Shown here: positions 1 to 12,000 of the stretch, piece by piece
Position numbering within the stretch: the first letter of the stretch is position 1
Layout: every line of letters starts with the position of its first letter
Origin: Bipolaris cookei
Taxonomy: Eukaryota > Ascomycota > Dothideomycetes > Pleosporales > Pleosporaceae
Reading direction: 5' to 3'
Length of the DNA stretch: 64,000 nucleotides
NCBI GenBank assembly: GCA_002286855.1
Contig: NRSV01000099.1
Location: 315 to 64,314, forward strand
Notes under the pieces: model-generated
Database searches by the model: none
Seen by the model: the letters and a program-made list of their open reading frames with translations, nothing else
Told to the model about the DNA's origin: nothing
Translations under genes and position numbers: made by a program

Positions 1-152
1 CTAGAAGAGTCTATCTAGTAGTAGCTTGCGTAATCTATAGCGTCATAGATAGATGTCTATTGATCGATTATAGTCTTGATAGATCGACTATAGACTTGAT
101 TGATCGCAGAGTCCGGGTGTGGACTGCGCATCCGGATTCTGTCGTGGAATAG

Positions 153-465
153 CTGAGTAGCTTATCTACAACAAACATAATCGGTAAAGAACATTTTACT
201 TCCCTCTATAGCCCTGCAAGAAAGAAAGTCATTGCTTCTAAGAATATTATAGCTAGTTTTGCTGCAAGTGGGCTGTTTCCGTTCAACCCAGACAGAGTGC
301 TCGGAAGTATGCCAAAGCCTCTCGCTGATCTGACTATCGTAAAGGCAGACGAGATAAATATCGAGGCTTGCGACCAGAGCGAAGTTCCACCAACATCTCT
401 CACGACGGTGTCAGAGCAGGGCCTTGTATCGCTTCGGAACATGATTGTTAAGCAGGACTCTAGTG
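153..465 (+). pseudogene. 5' fragment of an interrupted pogo/Fot-type transposase
   Basis: The frame is open from 153 to 465 and reads as the end of a DDE transposase catalytic core followed by the usual tail. It contains GKEHF, then SFAASGLFPFNPDRV, then the MPKPLADLTI stretch that follows the catalytic domain in many fungal pogo/Fot transposases. The frame is cut at 465 by another transposon and resumes in the same codon phase at 2268. The catalytic core itself lies left of the window or is lost. Positions 60-115 upstream carry two imperfect copies of a 20-bp unit built on GATCGAYTATAG. No active product is expected. Confidence 0.8.
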
Positions 466-2266
466 ACGTGTTCTGTCAGTAAGCTGCGCACATCAGTAAG
501 CTGCGCACCCCACCAAACTTGACGCGACGCTCTACACAACCACCACCATGCCGCGACAACAACGCTCTATCCAGACTTCTCTCAAAGGTAGAATAAGCCT
601 TGCTATAGCATTCTATCATAATAATAGGAAACAATCTCTACACGCTCTTGCGAAAGCTTATGTGCCAGAATCGACTCTTCAAACGCGTCTCCATAGTGTC
701 CAGCCACGATCAGAGATAGTATCTGCTAAGCGTAGGCTATTGCCTATTGAAGAGTAGTCTCTCGTACAGTGGATTCTAGACCTTGATCGACAAGGATTTT
801 CGCCCCATATCATTGATGTACGACGGATGGCAGACGCTCTACTCGCTGCGCGTGGCCAAGATCCACCTCCACAACTTGTTGGTAAATGCTGGGTGTTGCG
901 CTTTATCCAGAGCCAACCAGAGCTTCAGACAAAGTGGACTAGGAAGATTAATAGCCAGCGCGCTCTCTCTGAGGATCCTATTGTGATTACAGCATGGCTT
1001 AAGCTAATATAGGAGACGCGCCAGACGTATGGAGTCCTAGACCAAGACATATACAACTTTGATGAGACTGGACTTGTAATGGGCCTTGCTAGCACGTCTA
1101 AAGTAGTCAGCAGCTCTAATAGAGTTGGTAGAGCAGTCGTTATACAGCCAGGCAATCATGAGTGGGTTACAGAGATCGAGTGCATTAACGCGTCTGACTG
1201 GTGTCTACCAGCATTTGTGATCCTGTTTGGCAAGGCCCACCAGAGCAGCTGGTACCGCGATCTCTCGCCAGACTGGGCTATCGGCGTCTCAGACAATGGA
1301 TGGACAACAGATGAGCTTGGCGTAGAGTGAGTAAAGCATTTCAACCAGCATACAATGGCTCGTACAGCCGGAGCCTGTCGGCTTCTTATCCTAGACGGCC
1401 ATGGCAGCCACGCTACGCCAGAGTTCGACCAGTACCGCGCCGAGAATAAGATTATTACTCTCTGCATGCCGCCTCACACGTCGCATCTCCTTCAGCCGCT
1501 CAAGCGCGCGTACGGACGTGAGGTTGAGGAGCTCGCCCGCCAAGGCGTCTACCACATTGACAAGATAGACTTCCTTGCAGCCTATACACGGATCCGGCCG
1601 ACAGTATTCACGCAGCAGAACATCCAGGCAGGTTTCCAAGCGACAGGCCTTGTCCCTCCTTATCCAGATCGCGTTCTGTCGTCGCTCACAGTAGCCAGAA
1701 CACCGTCTCCACTACAGACAACCACAAATAATAACGCTGCAACGCAGGCAGCATCGCAGACAGAAACACCACATACAGTAGCAAAGCTTCAGTATCAGGT
1801 ACACTATCTTCAAGAGCGACGGCGCCGGCAGCCAGAGAGCCCAACGAGCGTTGCGATACGCCAGCTTGCTAAGGGCGCTCAGCTTGCAATGCAGTCAGCA
1901 ACGATACTTGCGGAGGAGAATAGGAAGCTACGTGCAGAAAATCAGCGTCAACGATAAAAGCAGAATCAACAGCGTCAATGTATTGCTTCTGGTGGGGTGC
2001 TCCGGGTGCAGCAGGGTCAGCAGCTTGTCGCAGAGTCTGAGAGGGCACTCATGGGGGATGACCAGAACCAGGTTGGTGAGCGACGTCAGCGCGCGCCCCC
2101 GACGTGCACGAAGTGTCATATTCAAGGACACACTCGGACTTAATGTAGAGCTAGATAACAAATTATATCTTTAAATTTTATCTAATTTAACTACATTGTT
2201 GTGGCTCAATTGCGCAGAGAGTCGCGTCAGGTTTGGTGGGGTGGCCGAATGACTGGTGGAACACGT
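466..2266 (+). mobile_element. Degenerate pogo-type DNA transposon nested in another
   Basis: The ends are inverted: the left end begins ACGTGTTCTGTCAG and the right end, read inward on the minus strand, begins ACGTGTTCCACCAG. A 23-bp inner arm (506-528 against 2221-2243) matches at 22 positions. The left end has two tandem 17-bp units starting CAGTAAGCTGCGCA (478 and 495); the right end has one. The flank is TA on the right (2267-2268) and TG on the left (464-465), consistent with insertion at TA plus one later change. Removing 1801 bp rejoins the host transposase frame exactly. Confidence 0.88.
548..1957 (+). pseudogene. Pogo-type transposase with stops and a lost catalytic Asp
   Basis: A CENP-B-like helix-turn-helix N-terminus (MPRQQRSIQTSLKGR) is followed by a DDE_1 core with NFDETG (first Asp) and LLILDGHGSH (second Asp), then a coiled-coil tail. 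In-frame stops lie near 755, 1010 and 1328. After HLLQPL the expected DVGCFSPL segment is missing, so the third catalytic Asp is gone. This looks like a 24-bp deletion between short CCGCTC repeats. The tail ends at 1957; the sequence to 2175 is the degenerate 3' part. The product cannot be active. Confidence 0.88.
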
Positions 2267-2708
2267 TACCCTTAACGAGGTAAGCAAACAATGCCTAGAG
2301 AGACACCTCTACAAACTGGTTAAAGCGGCGCAGCTATCTTTCGCAAAGGGGGTCCTCCAGCAGAACTACCTTCAATTTTTGCTGACGATCAACAACGAAG
2401 CCAAGGTGCGGCGATCAACCAAGTCGCTGGTACTAGGGAGGGCCAAGGTTATAAGCTACAATGAGCTTGTGGAAGCACGAGAGAAGCGCGTTGAGAAAGA
2501 CGCGGCTCAGAAGGTCAAAGGTCAAGGCAAGCGAGGTCGGAAGCGTACGAGTGCTGCACTAGAGGCGGGTGACGCGGAGTTAAACGCCAAGACGAGGCGG
2601 ATAACTGGGGGACTATTGTCAAAGCCGACAGTGTCAACTGTTGCACCTGTCGTGGGGATCGAGAGTATACCTGCTCCATACAGAGACCCAGTGGCGCGGA
2701 TGTACTAG
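2267..2708 (+). pseudogene. 3' fragment of the interrupted pogo/Fot-type transposase
   Basis: This is the continuation of the frame broken at 465. It reads TLNEVSKQCLERHLYKLVKA, then NNEAKVRRSTKSLVLGRAKV, then a lysine-rich tail around GKRGRKR. Fungal pogo/Fot transposases commonly end this way. It closes with a stop at 2706-2708. The outer inverted repeats of this host element could not be identified. Confidence 0.8.
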
Positions 2709-3405
2709 TGAACTAGGGCATAAGACGAAGCTTGCGGCAGTCTAGGAAAGATAGCCGGTTGTGTTCTTCTACTGAGCATTTTAGCACGACATAGGAAAGC
2801 AAATTATCATACTATACCTCCTAAGAGTATCGTCAATTGTGCCTGCTACTATGCGGCTCATGCTGTCGTGACTCCGGAGTTAAGACTGTCTGTTATCGCT
2901 GCTGCTTCGTGTTCCAGTCCGCAATGTAATAGCGGCACAGTCCCTTCAGGCCAGTGTCTCCGTCTGTGCACGAACCAACACCAACCTATAGACATCGTAA
3001 TATATACCTCTAGTAAACGATAGCCGTTAAATAGCGTTTTCTACACGATTAAATCGCGTCTTTAGCATAAAGACCGCTTCTTATTTTGGCTGTCGCACGG
3101 TTATGCAGTGTCAGCCTTGCCCGGTCAGCCTTACGCCACTGCGCAGGCGGGCTGCGCCTTCTGCCCGGGGTATTGAAGATGCAGCCTGGCCAACGTACAG
3201 CTTGCTGCACTGCGACTCCTAGATTCTACTACTCCTCCTTGTCTCTGACTTTTAACCTGTTATTTGACGTTCGCAATAGACCCGACAGCTACGATCTCTC
3301 TGCTCTGCACGAGTGAGCCCCTAGTCACCATCGATTCCCTCAGCCTGCTTCGAAGCCCCAATACTTGCCTCTATCGCTCACACATATATACGAATACACA
3401 TTCCA
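2709..3405. other. Gap upstream of the HET-NACHT-ankyrin gene
   Basis: No protein family is recognisable in any frame. The last 150 bp before 3406 are pyrimidine-rich with short CACACATATATACG-like runs, as expected for a fungal promoter and leader, but no specific regulatory site can be named. Confidence 0.5.
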
Positions 3406-6400
3406 ATGCGGCTACTATATACTACGAGCGATGGGAGACTTCGATGGACTGAGGACTTGATTGGTGACAAGATCCCCTCTTATGCGATCCTGTCGCACAC
3501 CTGGAAAGAAGGGCAGGAGGTGACATTTGCCGACCTGAAAGACTTAGACAACGGTGCAGGTAATGAAGCACGAAGCAGGGAGGGGTACCAGAAGCTTCAC
3601 TTCTGCGCGCAACAAGCTAAACAGGACGGTCTGGACTATTTCTGGGTGGACACCTGCTGTATCGATAAGGCGAACAACACAGAGCTTTCAGAGGCGATTA
3701 ACTCTATGTTTCGTTGGTACCAGAACGCAAAGAAGTGCTATGTCTTCCTTTCAGATGTTGAAAATGACACTCTAGAAGGCAACGGCGAGTCGACGTTTAG
3801 GAAGAGCAGGTGGTTTAACCGAGGCTGGACGCTCCAAGAACTACTAGCACCTCGTTCCGTCGAGTTCTTCTCTAAAGACGAAGCGCGATTGGGAGACAAG
3901 GAGTCGCTCAGGTACACTATACATGAGATTACCGGAATACCTATCAAAGCCCTGTCAGGGAGCGAGTTGTCCGAGTTTGACGTTGCTGAGCGGTTCTCTT
4001 GGGCAGCAAATCGTCAGACGACACGCGAAGAAGACGGCGCATACTGTCTGCTAGGCATATTCGACATCTATCTACCGTTAATCTACGGTGAAGGCAAAGA
4101 AAAGGCACTAAGGCGACTAAAGAAGGAGATAGAGGCTGCTTCTGAGGATGTCGTAGATGCTTCTGCGAACAGTGCCGAGATTCGCAGCCAAGGTCAAAAA
4201 GAGAGGCTTGGCAAAGTCTGTAACTGGCTTTCGGCTCCTGACCCATCGACAAACTACCACAAAGCGCATAAGCAGCGACAGGCTGAGACTGGACACTGGC
4301 TGCTGGACAGTGCAAGCTTCACGAAATGGAAGGCAAGTACAGCGTCGCGACTGTGGCTGTATGGGATCCCAGGATGTGGAAAGACAATCCTGAGCTCTAC
4401 AGTCATCGAGCACCTGCTGCAACACTGCCACGGCGATCCTAGCATGGTGACAGCGTACTTTTACTTCGACTTCAACGATACACAGAAGCAGGACCCAGAG
4501 CTAATGCTCCGCTCGTTGCTCTGCCAGCTCCTGCAACGTTCGGTTATGATACCTAAAGTGGTCGTCGATGCGTTACTCTCGGCTTGTGAAAACGGACACC
4601 GACAGCCATCACTACATGCGCTTCTAGAGCTAACACCGCAGGTGATGCGACGGTTCACGCATGCCTACATTGTTCTTGATGCACTTGACGAATGCACACA
4701 GCGCCAAGAATTAATGGACATGCTCAAGATCATGGCTGCATGGCAACTTAACAATGTACATCTGCTTATGACCAGCCGGAAAGAGTGGGATATTAAGAGC
4801 TGTTTAGAGAGTTACATTAAGGAAGAGGACACAATCTGCCTTCAAAGAGACGTTGTGGACAATGATATACAACGATACGTTCAACAAAGGCTGTCTAACG
4901 ATAAGGCTCTAGCAAAATGGAACAAAGATGCTTTTATAAGGCAAGAGATTGAGACTGCACTAATGCAAGGAGCCTGTGGGATGTATGTGTGGATACCCAG
5001 CGACTTACAGAGCTAAGGCTGACGATAGCGTAGGTTCCGATGGGCGGTATGTCAGCTTGACACGTTAGCGCAGTGTCGCAATCGAGCGATGCTGCGTAAT
5101 TCACTCGCCACCTTGCCGCAAACGCTAGACCAGACATACGACCGTATCCTTACTGCTATAAGCGAACAAGATTGCAACTTCGCGATGCGTATCCTGCAGT
5201 GGCTATCGTTCTCTGCGCGGCCGATGTCGGTGGAAGAGATTGCTGAGGTCGTCGCTATCGACGTGGCGCGCGAGCCAGCGTTTGATCACGATGAAGTGCT
5301 GGAAGACCCGTTAGAAGCGCTGAACATCTGCTCAAGTCTAGTCACTATTACGACGAATGAGCCGGGAGGAAGAGCAGAATATACCCAGTACATCATCGCC
5401 CTGGCGCATTATTCCGTCCAGGAGTACCTTTTGTCAGATAGGATCAAGCGAGGACAGGCAAAGCAGTACGGCATGCAAGAGGTTGAATGCCACACTGCCA
5501 TAACAGAAGGTTGTTTAAAATATCTATTGCAGTTCCAGCGACTAATGTCAATGCAAAGTCTTGAAGCATCTGCACTCGCAAGATATGCAGCAGAGTTCTG
5601 GAGCAGCCATTTTCGAAATATAGGGGGCAAGACAGATGGTGTGAGTCAGGTAGTGATAAGCTTAATGTCAATAGAGCAACCCGCATATCTCACATGGATC
5701 CAGTTGTTTGACCCAGATATACCATGGAAAGGACCAGACTTAAGAAAAGACCCGGAAAGTATAGCTATGCCGCTTTATTATGCTGCATTGTTGGGTCTGA
5801 GCACGATTACGAGAATATTGCTGGATGAAGGTGCCGATGTCAACGCGGAGGGTGGAAAGTACGGCAACGCGCTGCAAGCAGCCTCAAATGAAGGCCATGA
5901 GCAGGTGGTCAAGATACTGCTCGACAAAGGCGCCGACGTTAACGCCCAGAGCGGAGGATACGGCAACGCGCTACACGCAGCTTCAGATAGAGGCAACGAG
6001 CAGGTGGTCAAGATGCTGCTTGACAAGGGCGCCGATGTCAACGCCCAGGGAGTTTCCAGCAATGCACTGTACTCGGCTTCATCTAGAGGCGACGAGCAAG
6101 TGGTCAAGATGTTGCTTAACAAGGGCGCCGATGTTAATGCTCAGGGCGGACTCTATGGAAACGCGCTGCAGACAGCTTCATACAGGGGCTACGAGCAATT
6201 GGTCAAGATGCTGCTCGACAAGGGCGCCGACGTTAACGCCCAGGGTGGATACTACGGCAACGCACTGCAGGCAGCTTCAAGAAAAGGCAATGAGCAGGTA
6301 GTCAAGATACTGCTTGACAAGGGTGCCAACGTTAATGCGCAGGGTGGAACGTTTGGCAACGCACTATACGCAGCTTTAGAAGGAGGAGATAAGCAGATAG

Positions 6401-8112
6401 TTAAGACACTACTTGATAAAGGTGCCGATGTCAACGCCCAAGGTGGACAGTACAGCAATGTGCTACAAGCAGCTTCACACAGAGGCGAAGAGCAGATGAT
6501 CAAAATGCTGCTCGACAAGGGCGCCGACGTTAACGCCCAGGGTGGATACTACGGCAATGCGCTACAGGCAGCTTCAAGAGAAGGCAATGAGCAGGTAGTC
6601 AAGATACTGCTCGACAAGGGCGCCGATGTTAACGCCCAGGGTGGATACTACGGCAACGCACTGCAGGCAGCTTCAAGACACGGCAATGAGCAGGTAGTCA
6701 AGATACTGCTTGACAAGGGCGCCGATGTCAACACCCAGGGAGTTTCCAGCAATGCACTGTACTCAGCTTCATCTAGAGGCGACGAGCAATTGGTCAAGAT
6801 GTTACTTAACAAGGGTGCCGATGTTAATACCCAGGGTGGATACTACGGTAACGCACTACAAGCAGCTTCATTAGAAGGGCACGAACAAGTGGTCAAGATG
6901 CTGCTTGACAAGGGCGCCAACATCAACGCCCAGGGTGGAGTCTACGACAACGCACTGCAGGCAGCTTCATACAGAGGCGACGAGCAATTAGTCAAGATGC
7001 TGCTCGACAAGGGCGCTGATGTTAACGCTCAGGGCGGAGAATACGGCAATGCGCTACAGGCAGCTTCGTACAGAGGCCATGAGCAGGTTGTTAAGATACT
7101 GTTGGGCAAGGGAGCCGATGTTAACGCCCAGGGCGGAAAATACGGCAACGCGCTACACGCAGCTTCAGATAGAGGCAACGAGCAGGTAGTCAAAACACTG
7201 CTCAACAAGGGAGCCGATGTTGACGCGCAGGGTAGATATCATATCAACGCACTACAGGCAGCTTCATACAGAGGCCATGAGCAGGTAGTCAAGATATTGC
7301 TCAACGAGGGCGCCAACATTAACGCGCAGGGTGGACTCTACAGCAACGCACTACACGCAGCTTTGACAGGAGGCCATAAGCAACTAGTCAAAATACTATT
7401 CGAAAAGGGCGCCAAAACTAATGTGCAAGGTGGAAAGCATGGCAATGCGCTAGAGACAGCTTCAAGAGAAGGTGACGAGCAGATGGTCTACGTATTACTT
7501 GACAAGGGTGCCGACGTCAACGCCCAGGGCGGATACTACGGCAACGCGCTACAGGCAGCTTCGTACAGAGGCCATGAGCAGGTTGTTAAGATACTGTTGG
7601 ACAAGGGAGCCGATGTTAACGCCCAGGGCGGAGAATACGGCAACGCGCTTCAGGCAGCTTCAGAAGGAGGCCACAAACAGGTGATCAAGATACTACTCAA
7701 TAAGGGGGCCAAAATCTACACGCAGAGTGGATTTCACAGTAACGCACTTTATGCAGCTTCATCCAGAGGTGACGAGCAGGTGGTCAAAATGCTGCTTGAC
7801 AAGGGCGCTGATGTTAACGCGCAGGGTGGAGAGTATGGCAACGCGCTGCAGGCAGCTTCATTAGGAGGCCATAAGCAACTACTCAAGATACTACTTGACG
7901 TGGGCGCCGAAATTAACGTGCAGGGTGGAGTCTATGGCAACGCGCTGCAGGCAGCTTCGTCTAGAGGCCGTAAGCAGTTGGTTAAAATGCTACTTGACAC
8001 GGGCGCTGACGTTAACGCCCAGGGTGGACTCTATGGCAACGCGCTGCAGGCAGCTTCACGAGGAGGCCACCAGCACGTAGTCAAAATTCTGCTTGACGCA
8101 GGTGCTCATTAA
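3406..8112 (+). CDS. HET-NACHT-ankyrin NLR-like incompatibility receptor
   Basis: Predicted as join(3406..4982, 5034..8112), 1551 aa. The 51-bp intron has donor GTATGT, branch GCTGAC and acceptor TAG, and joins the frame as CGM|FRWAVCQL. An N-terminal HET domain (about residues 20-180: YAILSHTW, FWVDTCCID, RGWTLQELLAP) is the death-effector type of fungal incompatibility proteins. A NACHT ATPase follows, with P-loop GIPGCGKT near 320 and Walker B YIVLDALDEC near 421, then a helical region. From about 773 to the end there are 24 ankyrin repeats of 33 aa (consensus GNALQAAS..G.EQVVK). The family acts in the cytosol: ligand binding by the repeats is thought to trigger NACHT oligomerisation and HET-mediated cell death. 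The start codon opens a typical HET N-terminus (MRLLYTT). Confidence 0.92.
5776..8109 (+). repeat. Array of 24 ankyrin units of 99 bp
   Basis: The DNA encoding the ankyrin domain is itself a near-perfect tandem repeat with a 99-bp period. The first unit (5776-5862) is divergent and the other 23 are very similar. Two units are 96 bp, ending GVS instead of GGxY. They lie 690 bp apart (6031 and 6721 mark the same point in each), which equals seven 99-bp units minus one codon, so a block of seven units was copied. Confidence 0.9.
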
Positions 8113-9082
8113 CCACTTTAGTCAGTATCTAGCTTTACTCAGACACACAGTAAGCATCTCCAGTTAGCCGTCAGCATGCGCCACATGTGTTTCGAGAACT
8201 ATAGCTTGGTAGGCATAGCGCTAAATTCATTAAAGTAGAATACAAGGCTGTTAATGAGATAGTCTATGTTTGAAAACTTGATACCGAAACTGTCGTTCAA
8301 GAGCATCAATCTGATCTTTGACCCTCTGGCGCGATCTTCGCTGACTCTCACGGTTCCTTTCTCTTTTCCGTGCAAGTTGGGTGTTTGTGGGTTTTATGAT
8401 ATTTACAGGTTTGCTTCTAATAACTACCTTTTCTCTATAAAAATGCTTGTTCTAATTAGACTGATAGGAAAGAGAATTGATCAAGATTAAAATGATGATC
8501 TCTGTGTGATCAATAAGACAACAATAATGATTAACAATTCTACAGATGCATCAATAAACTGATCGAGTAGAAAATGGAGACACGGGGCTAATATTACGGC
8601 TAACTAGGCTTTGTTGACCGCGCAGCGCTACACTCTCATGCACTTGTAGCTTCCGGTTTGCACACGCAGCTTACTTATCATCCCACGCTCACCCATGTCT
8701 CGCTCAGTAGTGCTAGCGTATCCTCAATTGCTCTAACTCTCATCAGCACATCCCTCGATTCCTGTCTATGGAAACCGCTGCGCTTGTTTTTTATAACCAT
8801 TAGTAAGCATATTACAGTGTACTATGAAGCTCTCTTAGAATAGGTAGTCTATAGAAAATGGAAGATAAACATTAACTAGTTAAACCTAATAACTAAAGTC
8901 TAGCTTTACTAGGTATTCGCTTTATATTGTCTATGTATAGTATACAATAAACAAATGCGCTCTATTAAAATACCTTTATCACAAGCTTCCATGCTAGTAG
9001 TCTCAAGCTCTTCTTACTTCTTTCAATAGTGTACTACAGAACTCTCTGATTCTGTTCGAAGCCTTGACTGCGCTTCCTTCTC
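8113..9082. other. Gap between two convergent receptor genes
   Basis: This AT-rich stretch separates the 3' ends of the HET-NACHT-ankyrin gene and the PNP-NB-ARC-TPR pseudogene. Only short ORFs occur, none with a recognisable family, and it probably holds both 3' UTRs. No clear terminator signal was identified. Confidence 0.5.
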
Positions 9083-12000
9083 TTAATCAGTAAGCGATAA
9101 AACGTCAATCTTCGCCGCTAGATTCGCACACCTTTCGTTCGACTGACTGAGCAGGCTTCTTAAACCATAGAGGGCCCTACCATACATTGTATGTGCTTTG
9201 GTGGTCTCTGCTTGCTTTGCATAGAGATCGCCCATGTTCTCTGCTTGCTTTGCATAGAGATCGCCCATGTTCTCTAAGGTATTGAGTACTGGCATATACT
9301 GCTGGACGCGAACACTGCAGAGTGCCTCGTACCCTCACAGCGCCCGCCTGTACATCTGCTCTGTCTCGCATAGCTTGCCTTGGTCCGCATAGAGGTTACC
9401 TAGATTGTTGACTGTCATTAGTGTTGGCGTATGGCTGGGCCTAATGGCTTTCTCATACCCTCGCAGCGCCTGCTCGTACATCTGCTCTGCCTCGCCTGGC
9501 TTGCCTTGGTCCGCGTAGAGATTGCCCAGGAGATGGATAGCATTGAGAATAGTTTCTTGCTCTTCTGTGAGAGGCTGCGCAAAGGTTGCCGATGCCTGGT
9601 AACAAGATTGTATTCGATAGAGAACTGAGCTTCTGAGCTACGTAGCTATCTATATACAGTGCTAGCTGCCCCTGCACAATCGAGTCGATAAGACCTAGTC
9701 GCTCCGGTTGTCGGTCAGAGCGCACCGAGTCTCGGCGAGACTCGGAGCTCTAGGTGGCATCCGGATTTTAGGAGCAGGCCGAGATTCCATCGAGGTACAA
9801 CACACCAACTAGGCTCTAGCCTATCACATCTTCGCCTTTATTGACGTCTTCATCACTACCTCCCTCGGCTCTTCCACGCCAAACTGCCTCGCTCCTGACT
9901 GTCTGGCTAAAGCACATCTGCGTGTGTGGAAGAAGCCGTCGTTGAAGGGTGGCGTAGTCTTGAGTAAAGCTCATTGATACATCCAAGCCAACAGTAACTA
10001 CCGCTAGTCGACTTAGCTTCGTTGCAAAGCGCTTGCCTTGCGAGTGATGCGCCCACTGGTTCACCACTGGATGTGTTGCATAGCTCGTCGTCTCTTCTAC
10101 TGCTTCGATGAGTGAGTAATTGCGCAGCAGCTGCATCGCCCGACTAAACTCTAGCTCGCTCCTTGCTATATCTCCGATCCACTCCGACAGTGACCTCGTA
10201 GCTGCTTCCGAAGCCTGGCAGGCCGCGGCGAATAAGCCATGCCACAGGTCTCTGTTATCTAGAAATGACCACAGCAGTAGCAGGTTGGCTATAGCTTCGC
10301 CCTTGCTGCGGATTGCTTGGTATGAGATGGCCCATGTCGTCCATACGCTACGGTCAGGGTAGTCCTGCAACGGTGCATCGCCCTTGTTTCTCGACTCCAT
10401 GAGCTCACTCCATTGCTGCTCGTAGAAGCGCAGATAGGCCTCAACACCGACTCCGCTCTCCTGTAGATACGCACCCGCCTGTGCAATCGCAAGCGGCAGG
10501 CCGTCAAGTACTCGGAGCAGGCACTCGCCCTTAGCTGCGTCTATACTTGCTTTGTCAGCTAAGATAACTTTGCCCAAATGCTTTGCTATCCTGACGTACC
10601 ATATTTCTTTCTATACCAGCTCTCGAAGATGGTTCAGGCTTGTACATTATCCACCCTGCCTAGCTGCTGCGACTCGCCCAGCTGTTCCAGCCTCGCCAGC
10701 CGGGTCGTGATCAACACAGACCCGTGGTCAGCCCCAGAGAGGTAGTTTCTCACATCATATGCTTCAGGTTCACCTCCTTGCGAACTGTATTCTCGGTCCA
10801 CATTGTCGACAATAAGCAGCCAGGTAGTATTGTCTGTCTGTGCAAGCCAGCTCATGACGTCCTTCACCACAGCGTCAATATCGTCCACGCCGCCTGCAGC
10901 ATACGTTCTGCTCGTTTCAGGTACTTGACCTTGGGGGATCTTACTGGCACACTTGGCGATGCTCTGCTTGATGCTGTCCTCGTTTCGGTCATCCAGCCAG
11001 AATACCGCGCTGAACCGGCGGTGGTGTCGACGCGCAAACTCCACCGCCAGCTGCGTCTTGCCGATGCCCCCCAGGCCATGTAGTACTTGTAACTGCTGTC
11101 GTTGATTCGTCTCGTGTTTCGGCAAGAGCACCCGCCCGAGCTCTGCCATCTCTGCTGGTCGATCTACGAACTTGCGTACCCTCGGGATGTCATCAAGGCT
11201 AAATTGCGTAAGATAGGGAGAAGCTTCTTGATTAGGAGGTTAGCAAAGTGCTACCGCAGTGAGCTAGACAGACAGCAAGCTAGATGGAGAAGACTTAGGA
11301 CTACTCGAAAAATAAATCTCACTAGACCTAAGAAACTTCAAAAATTATATATACTGTGTATAGAAGCAGCTCTGTGCCTCTGACCTTGCTGCTGCATTGA
11401 GTACAGACGATTACTTACTGGCCGGTTCCAACTCCTCCAATCCTTGCTTCTTGATAACTCCAAGAAGCTCCTTAGCATATGCTGCCACCGTAGCTGCTGC
11501 GTATGGCTGCCCCCGCTTGTTCTTGTGCAAGTCAGCATAGTCGCATATACCTCGGATCACTAGGCACGGAAAGTTGTCCATCAGACCAGCTGCTTCCATC
11601 TCAAAGCATATTACGCCTTGTTTTTGTGCTATGCGGTCTCGAAACTGGCCGTTCTTGATCACCTCGTTGCCCGATGCAATATTGCCATAGTGTATATACG
11701 GATCTGTCGTCTTCTGAGGTTGTCTCTTAACTGTCTGTTCGCCATCACATCCATCACATGTCTCGCCTCCAGCGTGATTATAGGTCGATTCGTATAGGCA
11801 GTCGTATTCTGTACCTTGATGCGAGAATGCCTGCATCATCCTCGGCTTACTTTGTGCCATCTTCAACAAGTGTTCAGCTAGCCTGTCCCCTTCCGTCAAA
11901 TGCTTTGTCTTGATATCTTGCACGGCATTCAGTAGCGGCCGTGGAGGCTTATTCAGTGACCCCGTTCGCTTGAAGCCCCCGCTCTCCATCTTGCCAGAGT

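Noticed and set aside
5778..6518. Long minus- and alternative-frame ORFs within the ankyrin array
   Set aside because: These arise because the 99-bp repeats keep every frame open when one is open. They are shadows of the receptor gene.
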